From the NCBI RefSeq assembly GCF_002149965.1, contig NZ_MSQB01000016.1, positions 101,208-165,207 on the forward strand: DNA of 64,000 nt, read 5' to 3'. Each line of letters starts with the position of its first letter. Within the stretch, counting starts at the first letter, position 1. Below the pieces are notes generated by a model. That model ran no database searches. It saw only the letters and a list, made by a program, of their open reading frames with translations, and was not told the origin of the DNA. Position numbers and translations under genes: made by a program. Of this stretch, positions 1-9,943 are shown one piece after another. The stretch comes from Novosphingobium panipatense (GTDB taxonomy: Bacteria; Pseudomonadota; Alphaproteobacteria; Sphingomonadales; Sphingomonadaceae).

Positions 1-1346
1 CCACATTGCAGATGAACTACGACCTGGGCGCGGTAAAGCTCAGCTCGATCACCGGATGGCGCCACAGCAAGGAGAAGCAGACGCAGGACTTCGATGGGTC
101 CTCGACCGATCTCTACTACGTCGACCGCCGTCAGAAGTACACGCAGTGGAGCCAGGAGCTGCGCGCCGCCGGGAACCTGTTTACCGGGTTCGACTATGTC
201 GTGGGCGCCTATTACTTCCACTCCAAGTACGATCTTACCCAGTGGACGCGCTTCTTCGACTTCGATCCTTCGGTCCCGCCCATGGAGTTCGACCAGAACG
301 CGCAGACCAACCTGGGCAAGACTACCAGCTACGCCTTCTTCGGAGACTTCAACTGGGCCTTTGCCGACAAGTGGCGGCTTTCATTCGGCGGCCGCTGGTC
401 GCATGACAACAAGAAGCTGACCAACAGCTTCGCACGGGACGGGTTGATCGGCTCGGGCGACGCGAACTTCACCAAGTTCACGCCCAAGATCGGCATCGAC
501 TATCGCCCCAGCAACGACGTCATGCTCTATGCCAGCTGGTCTCGCGGCTACCGCTCGGGCGGGTTCAGCCCCCGCGCCGCCACGGCGGACACCGCCAGCA
601 CCCCGTTCCAACCCGAAACCGTGGACGCCTACGAGATCGGTGCCAAGCTGGCCGCCTTCGACAAGAAGCTGGAAATCAACCTTGCCGGCTACGTGTCGGA
701 CTACAAGGACATGCAGCAAAACCTCACTGTGCCCGGCGGCCCGCTCGGCAACCAGACGATCACCGGCAACGTACCGGGCGGCGCGCTGATCAAGGGCATA
801 GAGATGGACGCCACCCTGCGCGTGACCCCGCGCCTGACGATCACCGCCTCTTCCGCCTACATGAAATCGCACTTCCGCAACTTCGTGACCGACGGCGCCT
901 ATAACGGCCTGATCGTGCCGTTCGACTATTCCGCGAACCGGCTGATCTATGCTCCGAAGTTCACCGGATCGTTCAATGCGGACTACACCGTGCCCACCAG
1001 CTTCGGCAAAGTCGTGGCGACGGCAGGCTGGCGCCATATCAGCCCTTACGACGAACAGATCTCGCAAGCCTCGCTGACGCCCGTGACCGACGCCTCCGGC
1101 ACGGTCACCGAGGTAATCGTCAACGGCAACGACCCCCGCGTGCGCACCACCACGCAGGATCTGGTCGATGCCAGCCTGACCGTGAACTTCGATATCGGCG
1201 ACAAGGAGGCCTACGTCCGCCTGTTCGGCCGCAATCTCCTCAACGAGAAGACCACCACGCACGCCTTCACCGTCGCCGGGCTGTTCTCGTTCGGCATGGC
1301 GCTGGAGCCGCGCACTTACGGCGCCACTATCGGCGTAAAGTTCTGA
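1..1346 (+). CDS. TonB-dependent receptor, C-terminal part (5' truncated by window edge)
   Basis: This is the C-terminal part, about 447 codons, of an outer-membrane TonB-dependent receptor; the reading frame is already open at base 3 and the start codon lies before the window. The visible part is beta-barrel only: alternating aromatic strands, a central YASWSRGYRSGGFSP segment and a FGRNLLNEKTTTHAF segment typical of the last barrel strands, ending in GVKF with the terminal phenylalanine expected for BAM insertion. The plug is not visible. The substrate cannot be told from sequence. An SDR dehydrogenase follows after 26 bases on the same strand, so receptor and enzyme are probably co-transcribed and the ligand may be a small hydrophobic compound rather than a siderophore (inference). 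Confidence 0.93.
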   Translation, partial: TLQMNYDLGAVKLSSITGWRHSKEKQTQDFDGSSTDLYYVDRRQKYTQWSQELRAAGNLFTGFDYVVGAYYFHSKYDLTQWTRFFDFDPSVPPMEFDQNAQTNLGKTTSYAFFGDFNWAFADKWRLSFGGRWSHDNKKLTNSFARDGLIGSGDANFTKFTPKIGIDYRPSNDVMLYASWSRGYRSGGFSPRAATADTASTPFQPETVDAYEIGAKLAAFDKKLEINLAGYVSDYKDMQQNLTVPGGPLGNQTITGNVPGGALIKGIEMDATLRVTPRLTITASSAYMKSHFRNFVTDGAYNGLIVPFDYSANRLIYAPKFTGSFNADYTVPTSFGKVVATAGWRHISPYDEQISQASLTPVTDASGTVTEVIVNGNDPRVRTTTQDLVDASLTVNFDIGDKEAYVRLFGRNLLNEKTTTHAFTVAGLFSFGMALEPRTYGATIGVKF

Positions 1347-1372
1347 AATCGCATCAGGAAGGATTGCAAGGC

Positions 1373-2137
1373 ATGGGCCGTCTGGAAGGCAAGATCACGC
1401 TGGTTACCGGCGCCGGAAACGAACGCGGGCTGGGCGCTGCCACCGCGCGGCGGTTCGCGGAGGAAGGCGCTTTCGTCTACCTGACGGACCTCGATACGGG
1501 CGGCGCGGAGAGTGTTGCCGCCGCGATCCGGGAGAGCGGTGGCCAGGCCGAAGCTCTGGCGCAGGACGTGACCAGCGAGGCGGGCTGGGAGGACCTATTC
1601 CAGGCGATCGAAAAGGGCCATGGCAGGATCGACGTACTGGTCAACAATGCCGGTATCGCCGTGCTGAAGCCGCTGACGGCACTTTCCCTTGCCGACTGGG
1701 AAAAGCAGAACAAGGTCAATCTCGACAGCGTGTTCCTGGGCACGCGCCGGGCGGTGGAACTGATGCGCAAGACCGGCGGCGGCGGTTCCATCGTCAATCT
1801 CTCGTCGATCGGCGGCCTCGTCGGCGTGCCGATGTGCGGAGCCTACGGCGCTGCCAAGGGCGGGGTACGGATCTTCTCCAAGGTCGTGGCGATGGAATGC
1901 GCGGCCGAAGGCATCCGCTGCAATTCCGTCCACCCCGGGATGATCGAGACCGCCATGCAGGACGTCGCCCGCAGCGACAATCCGCAAGGCTTCAAGGAGA
2001 TCGTCGCCTCGATCCCGATGAAGCGCATGGGCAGCCCGCTGGACATCGCCAACATGATCCTGTTCCTCGCCAGCGACGAGGCGAACTACATCACCGGCGG
2101 AGAATTCGTGGTGGACGGCGGTGTGACGGCCATGTGA
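1373..2137 (+). CDS. SDR family oxidoreductase
   Basis: A classical short-chain dehydrogenase/reductase of 254 residues, a normal length. The N-terminal Rossmann nucleotide loop reads TGAGNERGLG, a lengthened version of TGxxxGxG. The NNAG motif, the catalytic serine in NLSSIGG and the YGAAK catalytic tyrosine/lysine follow in order. An aspartate after the second beta strand (LTDLDTG) suggests NAD(H) rather than NADP(H) preference (family knowledge). I chose the ATG at 1373 because AGGAAGGA lies ten bases before it; a TTG nine bases upstream is in frame but poorly placed. It follows the truncated receptor closely and is probably in its operon. The alcohol or ketone substrate is unknown. Confidence 0.93.
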   Translation: MGRLEGKITLVTGAGNERGLGAATARRFAEEGAFVYLTDLDTGGAESVAAAIRESGGQAEALAQDVTSEAGWEDLFQAIEKGHGRIDVLVNNAGIAVLKPLTALSLADWEKQNKVNLDSVFLGTRRAVELMRKTGGGGSIVNLSSIGGLVGVPMCGAYGAAKGGVRIFSKVVAMECAAEGIRCNSVHPGMIETAMQDVARSDNPQGFKEIVASIPMKRMGSPLDIANMILFLASDEANYITGGEFVVDGGVTAM

Positions 2138-2172
2138 GACCGGCGAAGCCGAAGAAATGCCCCGAAGAATTG

Positions 2173-2293
2173 CGTCGTCCCGGACTTGCTCCGGGACCGC
2201 TGGCAGTTCTTCAGGCACACCCGCGCAGAAAAACGCCCCGCCGACAGCGAGGCCGTTCACGGCCAGCGGTCCCGGAGCAAGTCCGGGACGACG
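2173..2293. repeat. Long inverted repeat between convergent genes
   Basis: Two perfect 32-base inverted arms (2173-2204 and 2262-2293) face each other across a 57-base spacer. Each arm contains CCCGGACTTGCTCCGGG, itself nearly palindromic. The pair fills the gap between the SDR gene (plus strand) and the reductase gene (minus strand), where a bidirectional transcription stop would be useful. It resembles a diverged form of the CATCCTGAAC-type element seen at 33141, 52819 and 61000. Confidence 0.85.
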
Positions 2294-2294
2294 C

Positions 2295-3302
2295 CTATAT
2301 CCGCACTACCACTTTGCCGATATTCCTGCCCGTCAGCATGCGCTCATAAGCGATCAGCACGTTCTCGATCCCCTGCGTCTCGTCGAAGCGCATCGTCAGC
2401 TTGCCCGCATCCAGCCATGCCCGCAATTGCGGCAGGAATTCGGCACCGCGTTCGAGGAAGTCGGGGATGAAGAACCCTTCCACCCGCAGCCGCCGCATCA
2501 GGATCTGGTCGAAGCGCGCAGGCCCGGGCAGCGGCACGTCACCGTCGTAGCCCGCCACCATGCCGCAGATCGCGACGCGGCCATAATGCGCCATGTTGGG
2601 CAGGACCGCATCCAGGATCGCCCCGCCGACATTGTCGAAGAACGCCCCGATCCCGCCTTCGCACGTCGCCAGCCGCGCCTCCACATCCTCGCCGCGGTAG
2701 TCGATGGCCATGTCCAAGCCGAGTTCCTCGCGCAAGAAGCGGCACTTTTCCGGTCCCCCGGCGATGCCGACCACTCTGGCGCCGAGATTGCGCCCGACCT
2801 GACAGGCCAGGCTACCCGTAGCGCCCGCCGCCGCCGAAACCGCCAGCCACTCGCCCGGCCGCACCGCCGCCACCTCCCGAACGCCGACATAGGCCGTCCA
2901 GGCATTCATCCCCAGCGCGCCGAAATGCTGGCGCGGATCCGCGACGCTCTCGTCCACCGCTTCCAGCCCGGCCAGCGCGGGCATGACCACCGCCTGCTCC
3001 GCCCATTGCCCGAAACCGCGCACCAGGGTGCCGACCGGAAAGGCCGGATCACGCGTCTCGCTGACCCGGCCGAGCACAAGGCCCACCATCTTCGCACCCA
3101 GCGGCAGCGGCGGCTGATAACCGTCCGTGCGCGGGCTCATCCACATGCGGGTGCCTGCATCCATCGACAGCCATTCCGCCGCGATGCGCACTTCGCCCGA
3201 GGCCAGAGGCGTGGGCACTTCCTCGCAAAGGCTCAGGTAACGGGCAAAATCGCTGTTGCCTTGGGGGTGGCGGTCGAGCCGCCAGAAACGGTTGCCGGTC
3301 AA
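2295..3302 (-). CDS. Zinc-independent medium-chain NADP-dependent oxidoreductase (PTGR/CurA-like)
   Basis: A 335-residue medium-chain dehydrogenase/reductase of the prostaglandin-reductase/CurA type, which reduces carbon-carbon double bonds next to a carbonyl using NADPH. The start MTGNRFWRLDRHPQG, the AAAGATGSLACQVG nucleotide-binding loop near residue 140, the YRGEDVEA region and the FFDNVGG motif are characteristic; the zinc-ligand pattern of alcohol dehydrogenases is absent. The start is a TTG preceded by GGGAG, with no better in-frame ATG. It is convergent with the SDR gene. A paralogue of equal length lies at 18527-19534, so the strain carries at least two. The substrate is unknown. Confidence 0.9.
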   Translation of the reverse strand: MTGNRFWRLDRHPQGNSDFARYLSLCEEVPTPLASGEVRIAAEWLSMDAGTRMWMSPRTDGYQPPLPLGAKMVGLVLGRVSETRDPAFPVGTLVRGFGQWAEQAVVMPALAGLEAVDESVADPRQHFGALGMNAWTAYVGVREVAAVRPGEWLAVSAAAGATGSLACQVGRNLGARVVGIAGGPEKCRFLREELGLDMAIDYRGEDVEARLATCEGGIGAFFDNVGGAILDAVLPNMAHYGRVAICGMVAGYDGDVPLPGPARFDQILMRRLRVEGFFIPDFLERGAEFLPQLRAWLDAGKLTMRFDETQGIENVLIAYERMLTGRNIGKVVVRI

Positions 3303-3457
3303 GTCTCATCTCCCAGTGGGCTCACTTCACCGTCACCTGCCCAACCCCAAGCGCCACCTGACCAAACAGCTAGGGCTATCCGTTTGCACAGGCCCCGAGG
3401 GCACCGCGCAGGCCTACCAATGCGGGACAACAATAGAATATATCGGGAGGTCCTGAG

Positions 3458-5944
3458 ATGCGATTCTCGAAATCCGTCCTGTTCGCGTCGACGGCGCTGA
3501 CGATCGGCCTATGCGCCCAACCCGCCACCGCGCAGGAAGCCCCGGCTACCCCTGCACCAGAGCAGGTGCAGCAACAGGCAGGCGGCATCCACGACATCAT
3601 CGTCACGGCCCGCAAGCGGCAGGAAACCGCGCAGGACGTGCCGGTGGCCGTCACCGCCATCTCCGCCGAGCAGATCACCTCGCGCGACATCACCAGCGTA
3701 GAGAAGATCGCCGCGATCGCGCCCCAGTTCAACGTCGGCCGCGCCTCCAACGGTTCCGGCGCGCAGCTTACCTTGCGCGGCATCGGTTCCTCCTCCACCT
3801 CGATCGGCATCGAGCAATCGGTGGCGGTCGTCGTGGACGGCGCCTATTACGGCCAGGGCCGCGTGATCCAGGAGGGTTTCTTCGACCTCGCCCGGGTGGA
3901 AGTGCTCAAGGGCCCGCAGGCGCTGTTCTTCGGCAAGAACGCCACGGCCGGGGTCATCTCCATCACCACTGCCGATCCTACCCCGACGCCCGAGTTCCAG
4001 ATCAAGGGCGGCTACGAATTCCGCAGCCAGCAATGGCGGGTCGAGAGTTATGCCTCGCTGCCGCTGACCGAGACCCTCGGCTTCCGACTGGCCGCGCGCT
4101 ATTCGAAGATGGAGGGCGGCTATTACCGCAACGTCGCCGACGACATCGTCTATACCGAGGTGGACTCGGTCAGCGTCCTTGCGGGCGGAAACGGCGATCC
4201 CACCTCGCACATTGCCGCACCCGCCGCGCACAAGGCGCCGGGCGAGGAGGAATTCCTGGCCCGCGCCACGCTGAAATGGGAGCCGACCAGCCGCCTCACC
4301 GTCAGCCTCAAGGGCAATGTCGACTTCAACACCGTCAACAATTCCTCGTGGAACTATGTCGCCTTCGCCTGCGGCGACGGAGATACCTCGCAGCTCAACG
4401 GCTATGCCTGCGGCAAGCATTTCGTGACCCACCAGAACAACATGCCGGTAGACGTCGCCGCCGGATTTCCCTTCGCCAAGCAGAACGGCGCGCTCTACAA
4501 CCGCTATCGTTCGGCGGGCGGCACCCTCAACGTGACATACGATGCCGACCAGCTCCAGCTGTCCTCGGTCACGAACTACCAGTGGAACAACAACCGCTGG
4601 GCCTGCGCCTGCGACTTCCAGTCGAGCAACAGCGCGGGCGGGCCGGGCAGCAACTGGGCGACCGAAAACTCCTCATGGAAAGCGTTCAGCCAGGAGTTTC
4701 GCGCGCTGACCCAGTTCGACGGCCCGTTCAACATGATGCTGGGCATGCTCTACCAGAAGACCCGCCGCGATTTCGAGCAATACGTCCTCACCGGCGGCGT
4801 TTCCAATTCCGCCGCACCGGCCGGGCTGGAGCATGTCGCCACGGCCAAGACCAGCTTCACCAAGGGCGAGACCATGGCCGTCTTCGGCCAGATGACCTAC
4901 AAGATCCTCCCCACGCTGGAACTGGCAGGCGGCGTGCGCTATTCCGACGAGACCAAGAACAGCTACTTCACCCAGTTCTACAACAACCCGCTGGTCACCA
5001 GCATCTTCCGCGACCAGTTCGACCCGGACGGCCTGGGCGAAGTGACCGCGCGCCAGCATTTCACCAACTGGTCCCCCGAAGCCACGCTGACCTGGAAACC
5101 GACCGACGACCTCATGGTCTACGGCGCCTACAAGACCGCCTACAAGTCGGGCGGGTTCTCCAACGGCGGCATCAATTCGAAGTTCTCGACCGATCCGACG
5201 GCCGACCTGACATTCGATCCCGAGAAGGCGGAAGGCTTCGAACTGGGCTTCAAGTCCACCCTGCTGGACCGCCAGCTTCGCTTCAACGTCACCGCCTTCA
5301 ACTACAAGTACAGGAACCTGCAGGTCGACTTCTTCAACTCACCTATCTTCGCCTTCCAGACGCTCACCGCCGATGCCCGGACCAAGGGCGTGGAAGCCGA
5401 GTTCCAGTTCGCCCCCAACGGCGTCCCGGGCCTCGACCTTCACGGTTCGGTGAACTACGACAAGGCGCGCTATACCGACTTCCCGCTCGCCCCCTGCTAT
5501 GCCGGACAGACCCCGGCCGAAGGCTGCAACCTGGCGGGCAACTCCCGGCAGGACCTTGGCGGCCAGTCGCTCTCCGTCGCCCCGCGCTGGACCGGCAATC
5601 TCGGCGTCAACTACGAGATGTCGGTCGGCACATCGATGAAGCTGGGCATGAACGTCGACGCCCGGTATTCGGGCAGTTACCTTGCCTCCGCCTTCGGCAA
5701 TCCCCTGTCGCGGCAGGGCGAATACGTGACGCTCGACGCCGGCTTGCGCTTCGGCGCCGAGGACGACAACTGGCAGGTGGCCGTGATCGGCAAGAACCTC
5801 ACCAACCAGTTCTACGTCACCGGCGTGGTGGACGGCCCCTCTACCGGGAGCGGCACCGGCACCCCGGCGGGCATCAAGGCCGACCAGCTCGGCTTCGGCA
5901 CCCTGCCCCGCACGGTCATGGTGGAAGTGACCAAGAAGTTCTGA
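3458..5944 (+). CDS. TonB-dependent receptor
   Basis: A complete outer-membrane TonB-dependent receptor of 828 residues. It has a signal peptide ending in QPATAQ (about residue 26), a TonB-box-like IIVTARKR stretch near residue 47, a plug domain with LRGIGSSS and the VEVLKGPQALFFGKNATAG plug end, then a 22-strand barrel ending in VTKKF. Several extracellular-loop cysteine pairs are visible (CGDGD...YACGK, CACDF). AGGTCC just before the ATG supports the start. The plug wording QDVPVAVTAIS is common in sphingomonad receptors of unknown substrate. It stands alone in its transcription direction, facing the chemotaxis operon across a large palindrome. Confidence 0.95.
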   Translation: MRFSKSVLFASTALTIGLCAQPATAQEAPATPAPEQVQQQAGGIHDIIVTARKRQETAQDVPVAVTAISAEQITSRDITSVEKIAAIAPQFNVGRASNGSGAQLTLRGIGSSSTSIGIEQSVAVVVDGAYYGQGRVIQEGFFDLARVEVLKGPQALFFGKNATAGVISITTADPTPTPEFQIKGGYEFRSQQWRVESYASLPLTETLGFRLAARYSKMEGGYYRNVADDIVYTEVDSVSVLAGGNGDPTSHIAAPAAHKAPGEEEFLARATLKWEPTSRLTVSLKGNVDFNTVNNSSWNYVAFACGDGDTSQLNGYACGKHFVTHQNNMPVDVAAGFPFAKQNGALYNRYRSAGGTLNVTYDADQLQLSSVTNYQWNNNRWACACDFQSSNSAGGPGSNWATENSSWKAFSQEFRALTQFDGPFNMMLGMLYQKTRRDFEQYVLTGGVSNSAAPAGLEHVATAKTSFTKGETMAVFGQMTYKILPTLELAGGVRYSDETKNSYFTQFYNNPLVTSIFRDQFDPDGLGEVTARQHFTNWSPEATLTWKPTDDLMVYGAYKTAYKSGGFSNGGINSKFSTDPTADLTFDPEKAEGFELGFKSTLLDRQLRFNVTAFNYKYRNLQVDFFNSPIFAFQTLTADARTKGVEAEFQFAPNGVPGLDLHGSVNYDKARYTDFPLAPCYAGQTPAEGCNLAGNSRQDLGGQSLSVAPRWTGNLGVNYEMSVGTSMKLGMNVDARYSGSYLASAFGNPLSRQGEYVTLDAGLRFGAEDDNWQVAVIGKNLTNQFYVTGVVDGPSTGSGTGTPAGIKADQLGFGTLPRTVMVEVTKKF

Positions 5945-5958
5945 TGAAAGTCGTTTTG

Positions 5959-6093
5959 AAAAATGCCCGAAAGAGGGCATTTTTAAACGGCACCGGCCCA
6001 CGCCCCCACCCGACCTCCCATCTAGGATACACTGAGTGGGAGGTCGGGTGGGGGCGTGGGCCGGTGCCGCAAAATCCGCCGCAGGCGGATTTT
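5959..6093. repeat. Composite palindrome, copy 1 (three adjacent hairpins)
   Basis: Three hairpins stand in a row between two convergent genes. The first (5959-5984) has AAAAATGCCC / GGGCATTTTT arms. The second is a perfect 32-base inverted repeat (5989-6020 with 6037-6068) beginning GGCACCGGCCCACG, with a 16-base loop containing AGGATAC. The third (6071-6093) has AAAATCCGCC / GGCGGATTTT arms and runs into the stop codon of the minus-strand gene. The outer hairpins look like intrinsic terminators in both directions. Related copies lie at 17436-17567 and 18395-18527. Confidence 0.9.
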
Positions 6094-7886
6094 CAAAACA
6101 ATCCATCATCGAAATCGTCGTCGTCAAGGTCGAACGGGTCTGAAGCCGGCGCGGCGGCGGTTTCGCCGCCGGGCTGGAATGCGCGGTGTACCTCGCGTTC
6201 GCGCGCCATGGTGTAGCGCGCCGCGATCGCAGCGAGCAGGTCGCCCAGCGCCGTCAGGGCTTCCCCGGAAATGGCGGGTTCCGCCAGATCGGGTATCTCG
6301 CGCCCGAACTGCGAGAGGCGTTCCGTGATCGCCGCCAGCGGCCCGCCGACATCCTCCTCGCAGTCGATCTTGCCGGTGGTATCCTCCAGAATCTCCGCGA
6401 CCGAGGAAGCGCCTTCGTCCAGTTCGGACAGGCCCGAGCGCATGCGCTGCCCCCCGTCCCTGATGCAGCCGAGCGATTCCGCCAGAGCCGCACCGGCATC
6501 GACGCCCGCATCTTCTTCCGAACCGCGAATGACGGTAGCCGCCACGGTCAGTCCGTCGAAGGAGCGCGCGATGCCCGAGGCGATCGTCGCCAACGTGGCG
6601 GCGAAACCGCGAATTTCGGAGGCGACGACGGCAAGCCCACGTCCCTCGGGACCCATGCGATAGCAGCGCAGATCGGTGTTCCAGGCCATCTGCTGGACAT
6701 CGCTGGTAATGCGATGGACCGTCGCCAGCCGCTGCGACAGGTTCTCGGCCGTCGTGGAGGCCAGGCTGCTGAGGCGGCCGGAGCGGGCATCGGCTTCGCG
6801 CAGGCTCTCGGTCACGCTCGTCACTTCCGCCACGCTCTGCTCAAGCTGGTGGAGAAACGGACCTTCTCCCTCGCTCTCGGCCTCGCGCAAGTCGAGCAGG
6901 CTCGCCGCGCTCGGTCCGATGCCGCGCAGGCTGCTGGCGAGCAGGCGGGATTCGCGCTGGAACGTCTCCAGCGTGTCGGCGGCCTGGGCCGCCAGCAAGG
7001 CGACCGCGTGATCCGCCAGCTGGCCCGCGACTTCGTCCGCAAGCGCGCCGGGCGCGGCGAGGAAGGCATCGACGTCCTGCAGTCCGTCCGCGAGATGCTC
7101 CAGCCGCTGGCGGGTGCTGTCGCCCACCTGCAGCGCGCCAAGCGCGGTGCCGACCTGGGCACGGATATGGCGCGCCACTTCGGCGATCCGCAAGGCCCGC
7201 TCCGCGAGTTCGAGCTGGTGCTGCTGCAAGGCCACGGCATCGCCGGAAAGCTTGCGCGGGATATGGGGGATGACCAGGGCGCATTCCCCGGCCAGCTGGC
7301 GTTCGACCTCGAACATCGCGGGCACGGCTTCGGCCAGCCAGACGATCTCCCGCGCCAGCGCTTCCATCTCGGTCTCGCCCAGGTCCAGCTTCACGAACAT
7401 GGTATCGGCAAAGCTGGAGAAATCGCCCGTTCCCGCCGCCGCGACCTTTATGTTGAGCCCACAGATGCGCAGGAAACTGAGCGTGCGGTTGACCTGATCG
7501 ATCTGGTGCGAAAGCGCGGCGCTGGCCTGCTCGATCGCCACCAGCGCTTCCTTGCGCGTGGCCTGGATCGCGGGCAGCCGGGTCAGCCGCTCCGCCGTAC
7601 GCCGCATGGAATCCACCGCGGCATCGGCGGCGTCACGCTCGAAGGCGTTCGTCACGTTTTCCAGCGCCCCGATCAGGCCCTCGACGATCTCGTAGGCCCG
7701 CGCCAGCGCGGTGCCCGCCGCCACGAAGCGCGCGTCGAGACCTCCGGCGATCCCGGCCAGCGCCTCGCCCAGTTCGGCCAGCGAAAGGCCGGTCGCGGCG
7801 GCATGTTCGGGCATTTCCCCCGGAATCGCGGCGCGTTGCAAGGTGTCCTCCTGAATCTGTTCGGGGCAGTAAGCGGTTGTCGTCAT
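6093..7886 (-). CDS. Soluble MCP-like chemotaxis protein with acidic C-terminal tail
   Basis: A 597-residue, largely helical protein at the end of the chemotaxis operon. It has no membrane segment or signal peptide, so it should be cytoplasmic. Residues about 380-470 carry a degenerate receptor signalling hairpin: GPEGRGLAVVASEIRGFA matches the [17 protein letters not shown] tip of true receptors. The N-terminal half is coiled-coil-like and contains GDSTRQRLEHL. The C-terminus is a strongly acidic tail (DPFDLDDDDFDDGLF). The two membrane receptors of this operon also end in acidic tails. It may be a soluble chemoreceptor or a scaffold for the CheA/CheW array. The start ATG lacks a good ribosome site. 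Function beyond the chemotaxis link is unknown. Confidence 0.75.
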   Translation of the reverse strand: MTTTAYCPEQIQEDTLQRAAIPGEMPEHAAATGLSLAELGEALAGIAGGLDARFVAAGTALARAYEIVEGLIGALENVTNAFERDAADAAVDSMRRTAERLTRLPAIQATRKEALVAIEQASAALSHQIDQVNRTLSFLRICGLNIKVAAAGTGDFSSFADTMFVKLDLGETEMEALAREIVWLAEAVPAMFEVERQLAGECALVIPHIPRKLSGDAVALQQHQLELAERALRIAEVARHIRAQVGTALGALQVGDSTRQRLEHLADGLQDVDAFLAAPGALADEVAGQLADHAVALLAAQAADTLETFQRESRLLASSLRGIGPSAASLLDLREAESEGEGPFLHQLEQSVAEVTSVTESLREADARSGRLSSLASTTAENLSQRLATVHRITSDVQQMAWNTDLRCYRMGPEGRGLAVVASEIRGFAATLATIASGIARSFDGLTVAATVIRGSEEDAGVDAGAALAESLGCIRDGGQRMRSGLSELDEGASSVAEILEDTTGKIDCEEDVGGPLAAITERLSQFGREIPDLAEPAISGEALTALGDLLAAIAARYTMAREREVHRAFQPGGETAAAPASDPFDLDDDDFDDGLF

Positions 7887-7907
7887 CGGCCGGCCGTCTT
7901 TTGTTTC

Positions 7908-8996
7908 TTATCGATTGGTTGCAGCGAGCAGTTCGCGGGCGATGGCGCCCAGCGGGACCACCCGGTCCGCCGCGCCGCGCGCAATGGCTTCCTTCGGCAT
8001 GCCGAACACGATCGAGGTCGCCTCGTCCTGCGCGAAAGTGCGGGCGCCCGCCTGCTTCATTTCGAGCAGGCCCCGCGCCCCGTCGTCGCCCATGCCGGTC
8101 ATGATCACGCCCACCGCGTTCGAGCCCGCTGAGCGCGCGGCCGAGCGGAACAGCACGTCCACCGAGGGACGGTGCCGCGAAACCAGCGGGCCGTCCTTGA
8201 CCGCGACATGATAGCGCGCGCCCTGCCGTTCCAGCATCAGGTGCTTGCCGCCCGGCGCGATCAGGACATGGCCGCGCAGCACCGGATCGCCGTCCACCGC
8301 TTCCTTCACGTCCACTTCGCACAGGCCATTGAGGCGCTTGGCGAAGGCGCGGGTGAAGTTCTCCGGCATGTGCTGCACCACGACGACGCCCGGCGCATTG
8401 GCGGGCAAGGCCTCCAGCACTTCGCGAAGGGCCTCGGTGCCCCCGGTCGAGGCGCCCAGGCAGACCACCATCTCGGTGGTGCGGCTCATCGCCCGGCCGC
8501 TCGGGGGGGGCAGCACGGCATCGGCGGTGAGCTTCTTCTGCGGACCTTCGGGCTTTGCCTCGCGCGTGGCGGGACGTCCGCGAACCCTTGCGCGGGAGGC
8601 GCCCTTCACGACGTCGCGGATCTGGAGGTTGTGCTCGGCCAGATGGTCGGCCACGCCGATGCGCGGCTTCAGGATCACGTCCACCGCGCCCGCTTCCATG
8701 GCCTGGAGCAGCGTTTCCGACCCTTCCTCGGTCAGCGACGAACACATGACCACCGGCACCGGGCACTGCGACATCAGCTTGCGCAGGAACGTGATGCCGT
8801 CCATGCGCGGCATCTCGACGTCGAGGGTGATGACGTCGGGCACTTCCTCCTGGATACGGCGCGCGGCGCTGAACGGGTCGGGCGCCGAACCGATCACCTC
8901 GATCTCGGGATCCTCCTGGAGGATCGCGGTCATCGTCTGGCGCACGCTGGCGGAATCGTCGATCACGAGGACGCGGATCTTCCTGCTCGCAAGCAT
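7908..8996 (-). CDS. cheB: CheB, protein-glutamate methylesterase/deamidase
   Basis: The receptor methylesterase of chemotaxis adaptation, 362 residues. The N-terminal receiver domain (1-125) has the acidic pair DD13-14 and phospho-acceptor Asp59 in [11 protein letters not shown] linker rich in proline and basic residues (130-175) leads to the methylesterase domain, with catalytic Ser183 in GASTGG, His209 in QHMPENFT and Asp305 in GMGDDG. It removes methyl groups from receptor glutamates when phosphorylated by CheA. GAGG just before the ATG supports the start. It begins four bases after the cheR stop, so the two opposed adaptation enzymes are translationally linked. Confidence 0.97.
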   Translation of the reverse strand: MLASRKIRVLVIDDSASVRQTMTAILQEDPEIEVIGSAPDPFSAARRIQEEVPDVITLDVEMPRMDGITFLRKLMSQCPVPVVMCSSLTEEGSETLLQAMEAGAVDVILKPRIGVADHLAEHNLQIRDVVKGASRARVRGRPATREAKPEGPQKKLTADAVLPPPSGRAMSRTTEMVVCLGASTGGTEALREVLEALPANAPGVVVVQHMPENFTRAFAKRLNGLCEVDVKEAVDGDPVLRGHVLIAPGGKHLMLERQGARYHVAVKDGPLVSRHRPSVDVLFRSAARSAGSNAVGVIMTGMGDDGARGLLEMKQAGARTFAQDEATSIVFGMPKEAIARGAADRVVPLGAIARELLAATNR

Positions 8997-9000
8997 GGCC

Positions 9001-9813
9001 TCAGTCCTTCCGAAACACGGTATTGGCCACTTGCGTCAGCGGCAGGTCGTGCCCGGTGATCGATTCCGAGTGTCCGAGGAACAGGTGGCCGCCCTGCTTC
9101 AGGCAATCGACGAGCCGCGAGACCACCTGCCGCTGTGTCGGCTTGTCGAAATAGATCAGCACGTTGCGGCAGAAGATCAGGTGCATGGGCTCTCCCACCG
9201 GATAGCGCTCGTCCATCAGGTTGAGCCGGGCGAAGCCGATCGCGCTGCGCAGGGCGGGCACCATGCGCACGTCACGCCGGGCCAGATCGCGCGGGAACAT
9301 CACATATTTGCGCTGCAGCGCCTCGGGCACGGGATCGACCAGCTCCGCCGGATAGATGCCGCTGCGCGCGGTCTCCAGCACGTCGGTGTCGAGATCGGTG
9401 GCCAGGATGCCATAGGCGGGGCCGCCCCGGTTCTCGGCATGATCGTCCAGCACCATGGCCAGGGTATAGGGTTCCGGCCCGGTCGAGCAGGCGGCGCTCC
9501 AGGCCCGGATCGTGCGGACGCCGCGCGCGGTCATGTCCGGCAGGATCACCTTGCTCAGGTACTCGAAATGGCCCGGTTCGCGGAAGAAGTCGGTCTTGTT
9601 GGTCGTCACCGCGTTGATCAGCGACAGGCCTTCCGCCGCGAGATTCTCGGCGGCGAAGATATAGTCGCAGTAGTCGTCCAGCGTGGGTGCGCCGATCGTC
9701 CGCTGGCGGCGGCGCAGGCGGCCTTCGAGCATGGTCTTCTTGCTCTCGGGCATCTTGATGCCGGAATATTCGTAGATATAGGCCGCCAGCCGCGCGAAGT
9801 TGCGCTTGCTCAT
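9001..9813 (-). CDS. cheR: CheR, chemoreceptor protein-glutamate methyltransferase
   Basis: The SAM-dependent methyltransferase that methylates receptor glutamates. It has a short N-terminal helical domain ([27 protein letters not shown]) and a Rossmann-type domain with [16 protein letters not shown] as the SAM loop and [11 protein letters not shown] as the conserved C-terminal motif. I chose the ATG at 9813, preceded by GGAG, giving 270 residues. An in-frame ATG at 9912 also has a GGAG-like site but would add a serine-rich 33-residue extension with codons unlike the rest of the gene. It lies between cheW and cheB. Confidence 0.95.
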   Translation of the reverse strand: MSKRNFARLAAYIYEYSGIKMPESKKTMLEGRLRRRQRTIGAPTLDDYCDYIFAAENLAAEGLSLINAVTTNKTDFFREPGHFEYLSKVILPDMTARGVRTIRAWSAACSTGPEPYTLAMVLDDHAENRGGPAYGILATDLDTDVLETARSGIYPAELVDPVPEALQRKYVMFPRDLARRDVRMVPALRSAIGFARLNLMDERYPVGEPMHLIFCRNVLIYFDKPTQRQVVSRLVDCLKQGGHLFLGHSESITGHDLPLTQVANTVFRKD

Positions 9814-9943
9814 CGGGTCTCCGGCATGGGGATTTCCGCCCATCGTGCTTCCGGCGGAAGCTACCCCGGAACTGGAGCTGGAACTGCGACTGGCTAAAGC
9901 GGCGGCGGTCATCTGCGCGGCTCCGGGATAGAGTAAAGAAGGT

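Noticed and set aside
3511..6216. 901-codon frame overlapping the receptor at 3458-5944 and the palindrome
   Set aside because: It reads through the composite palindrome and has arginine-rich low-complexity content; the receptor frame is unambiguous.
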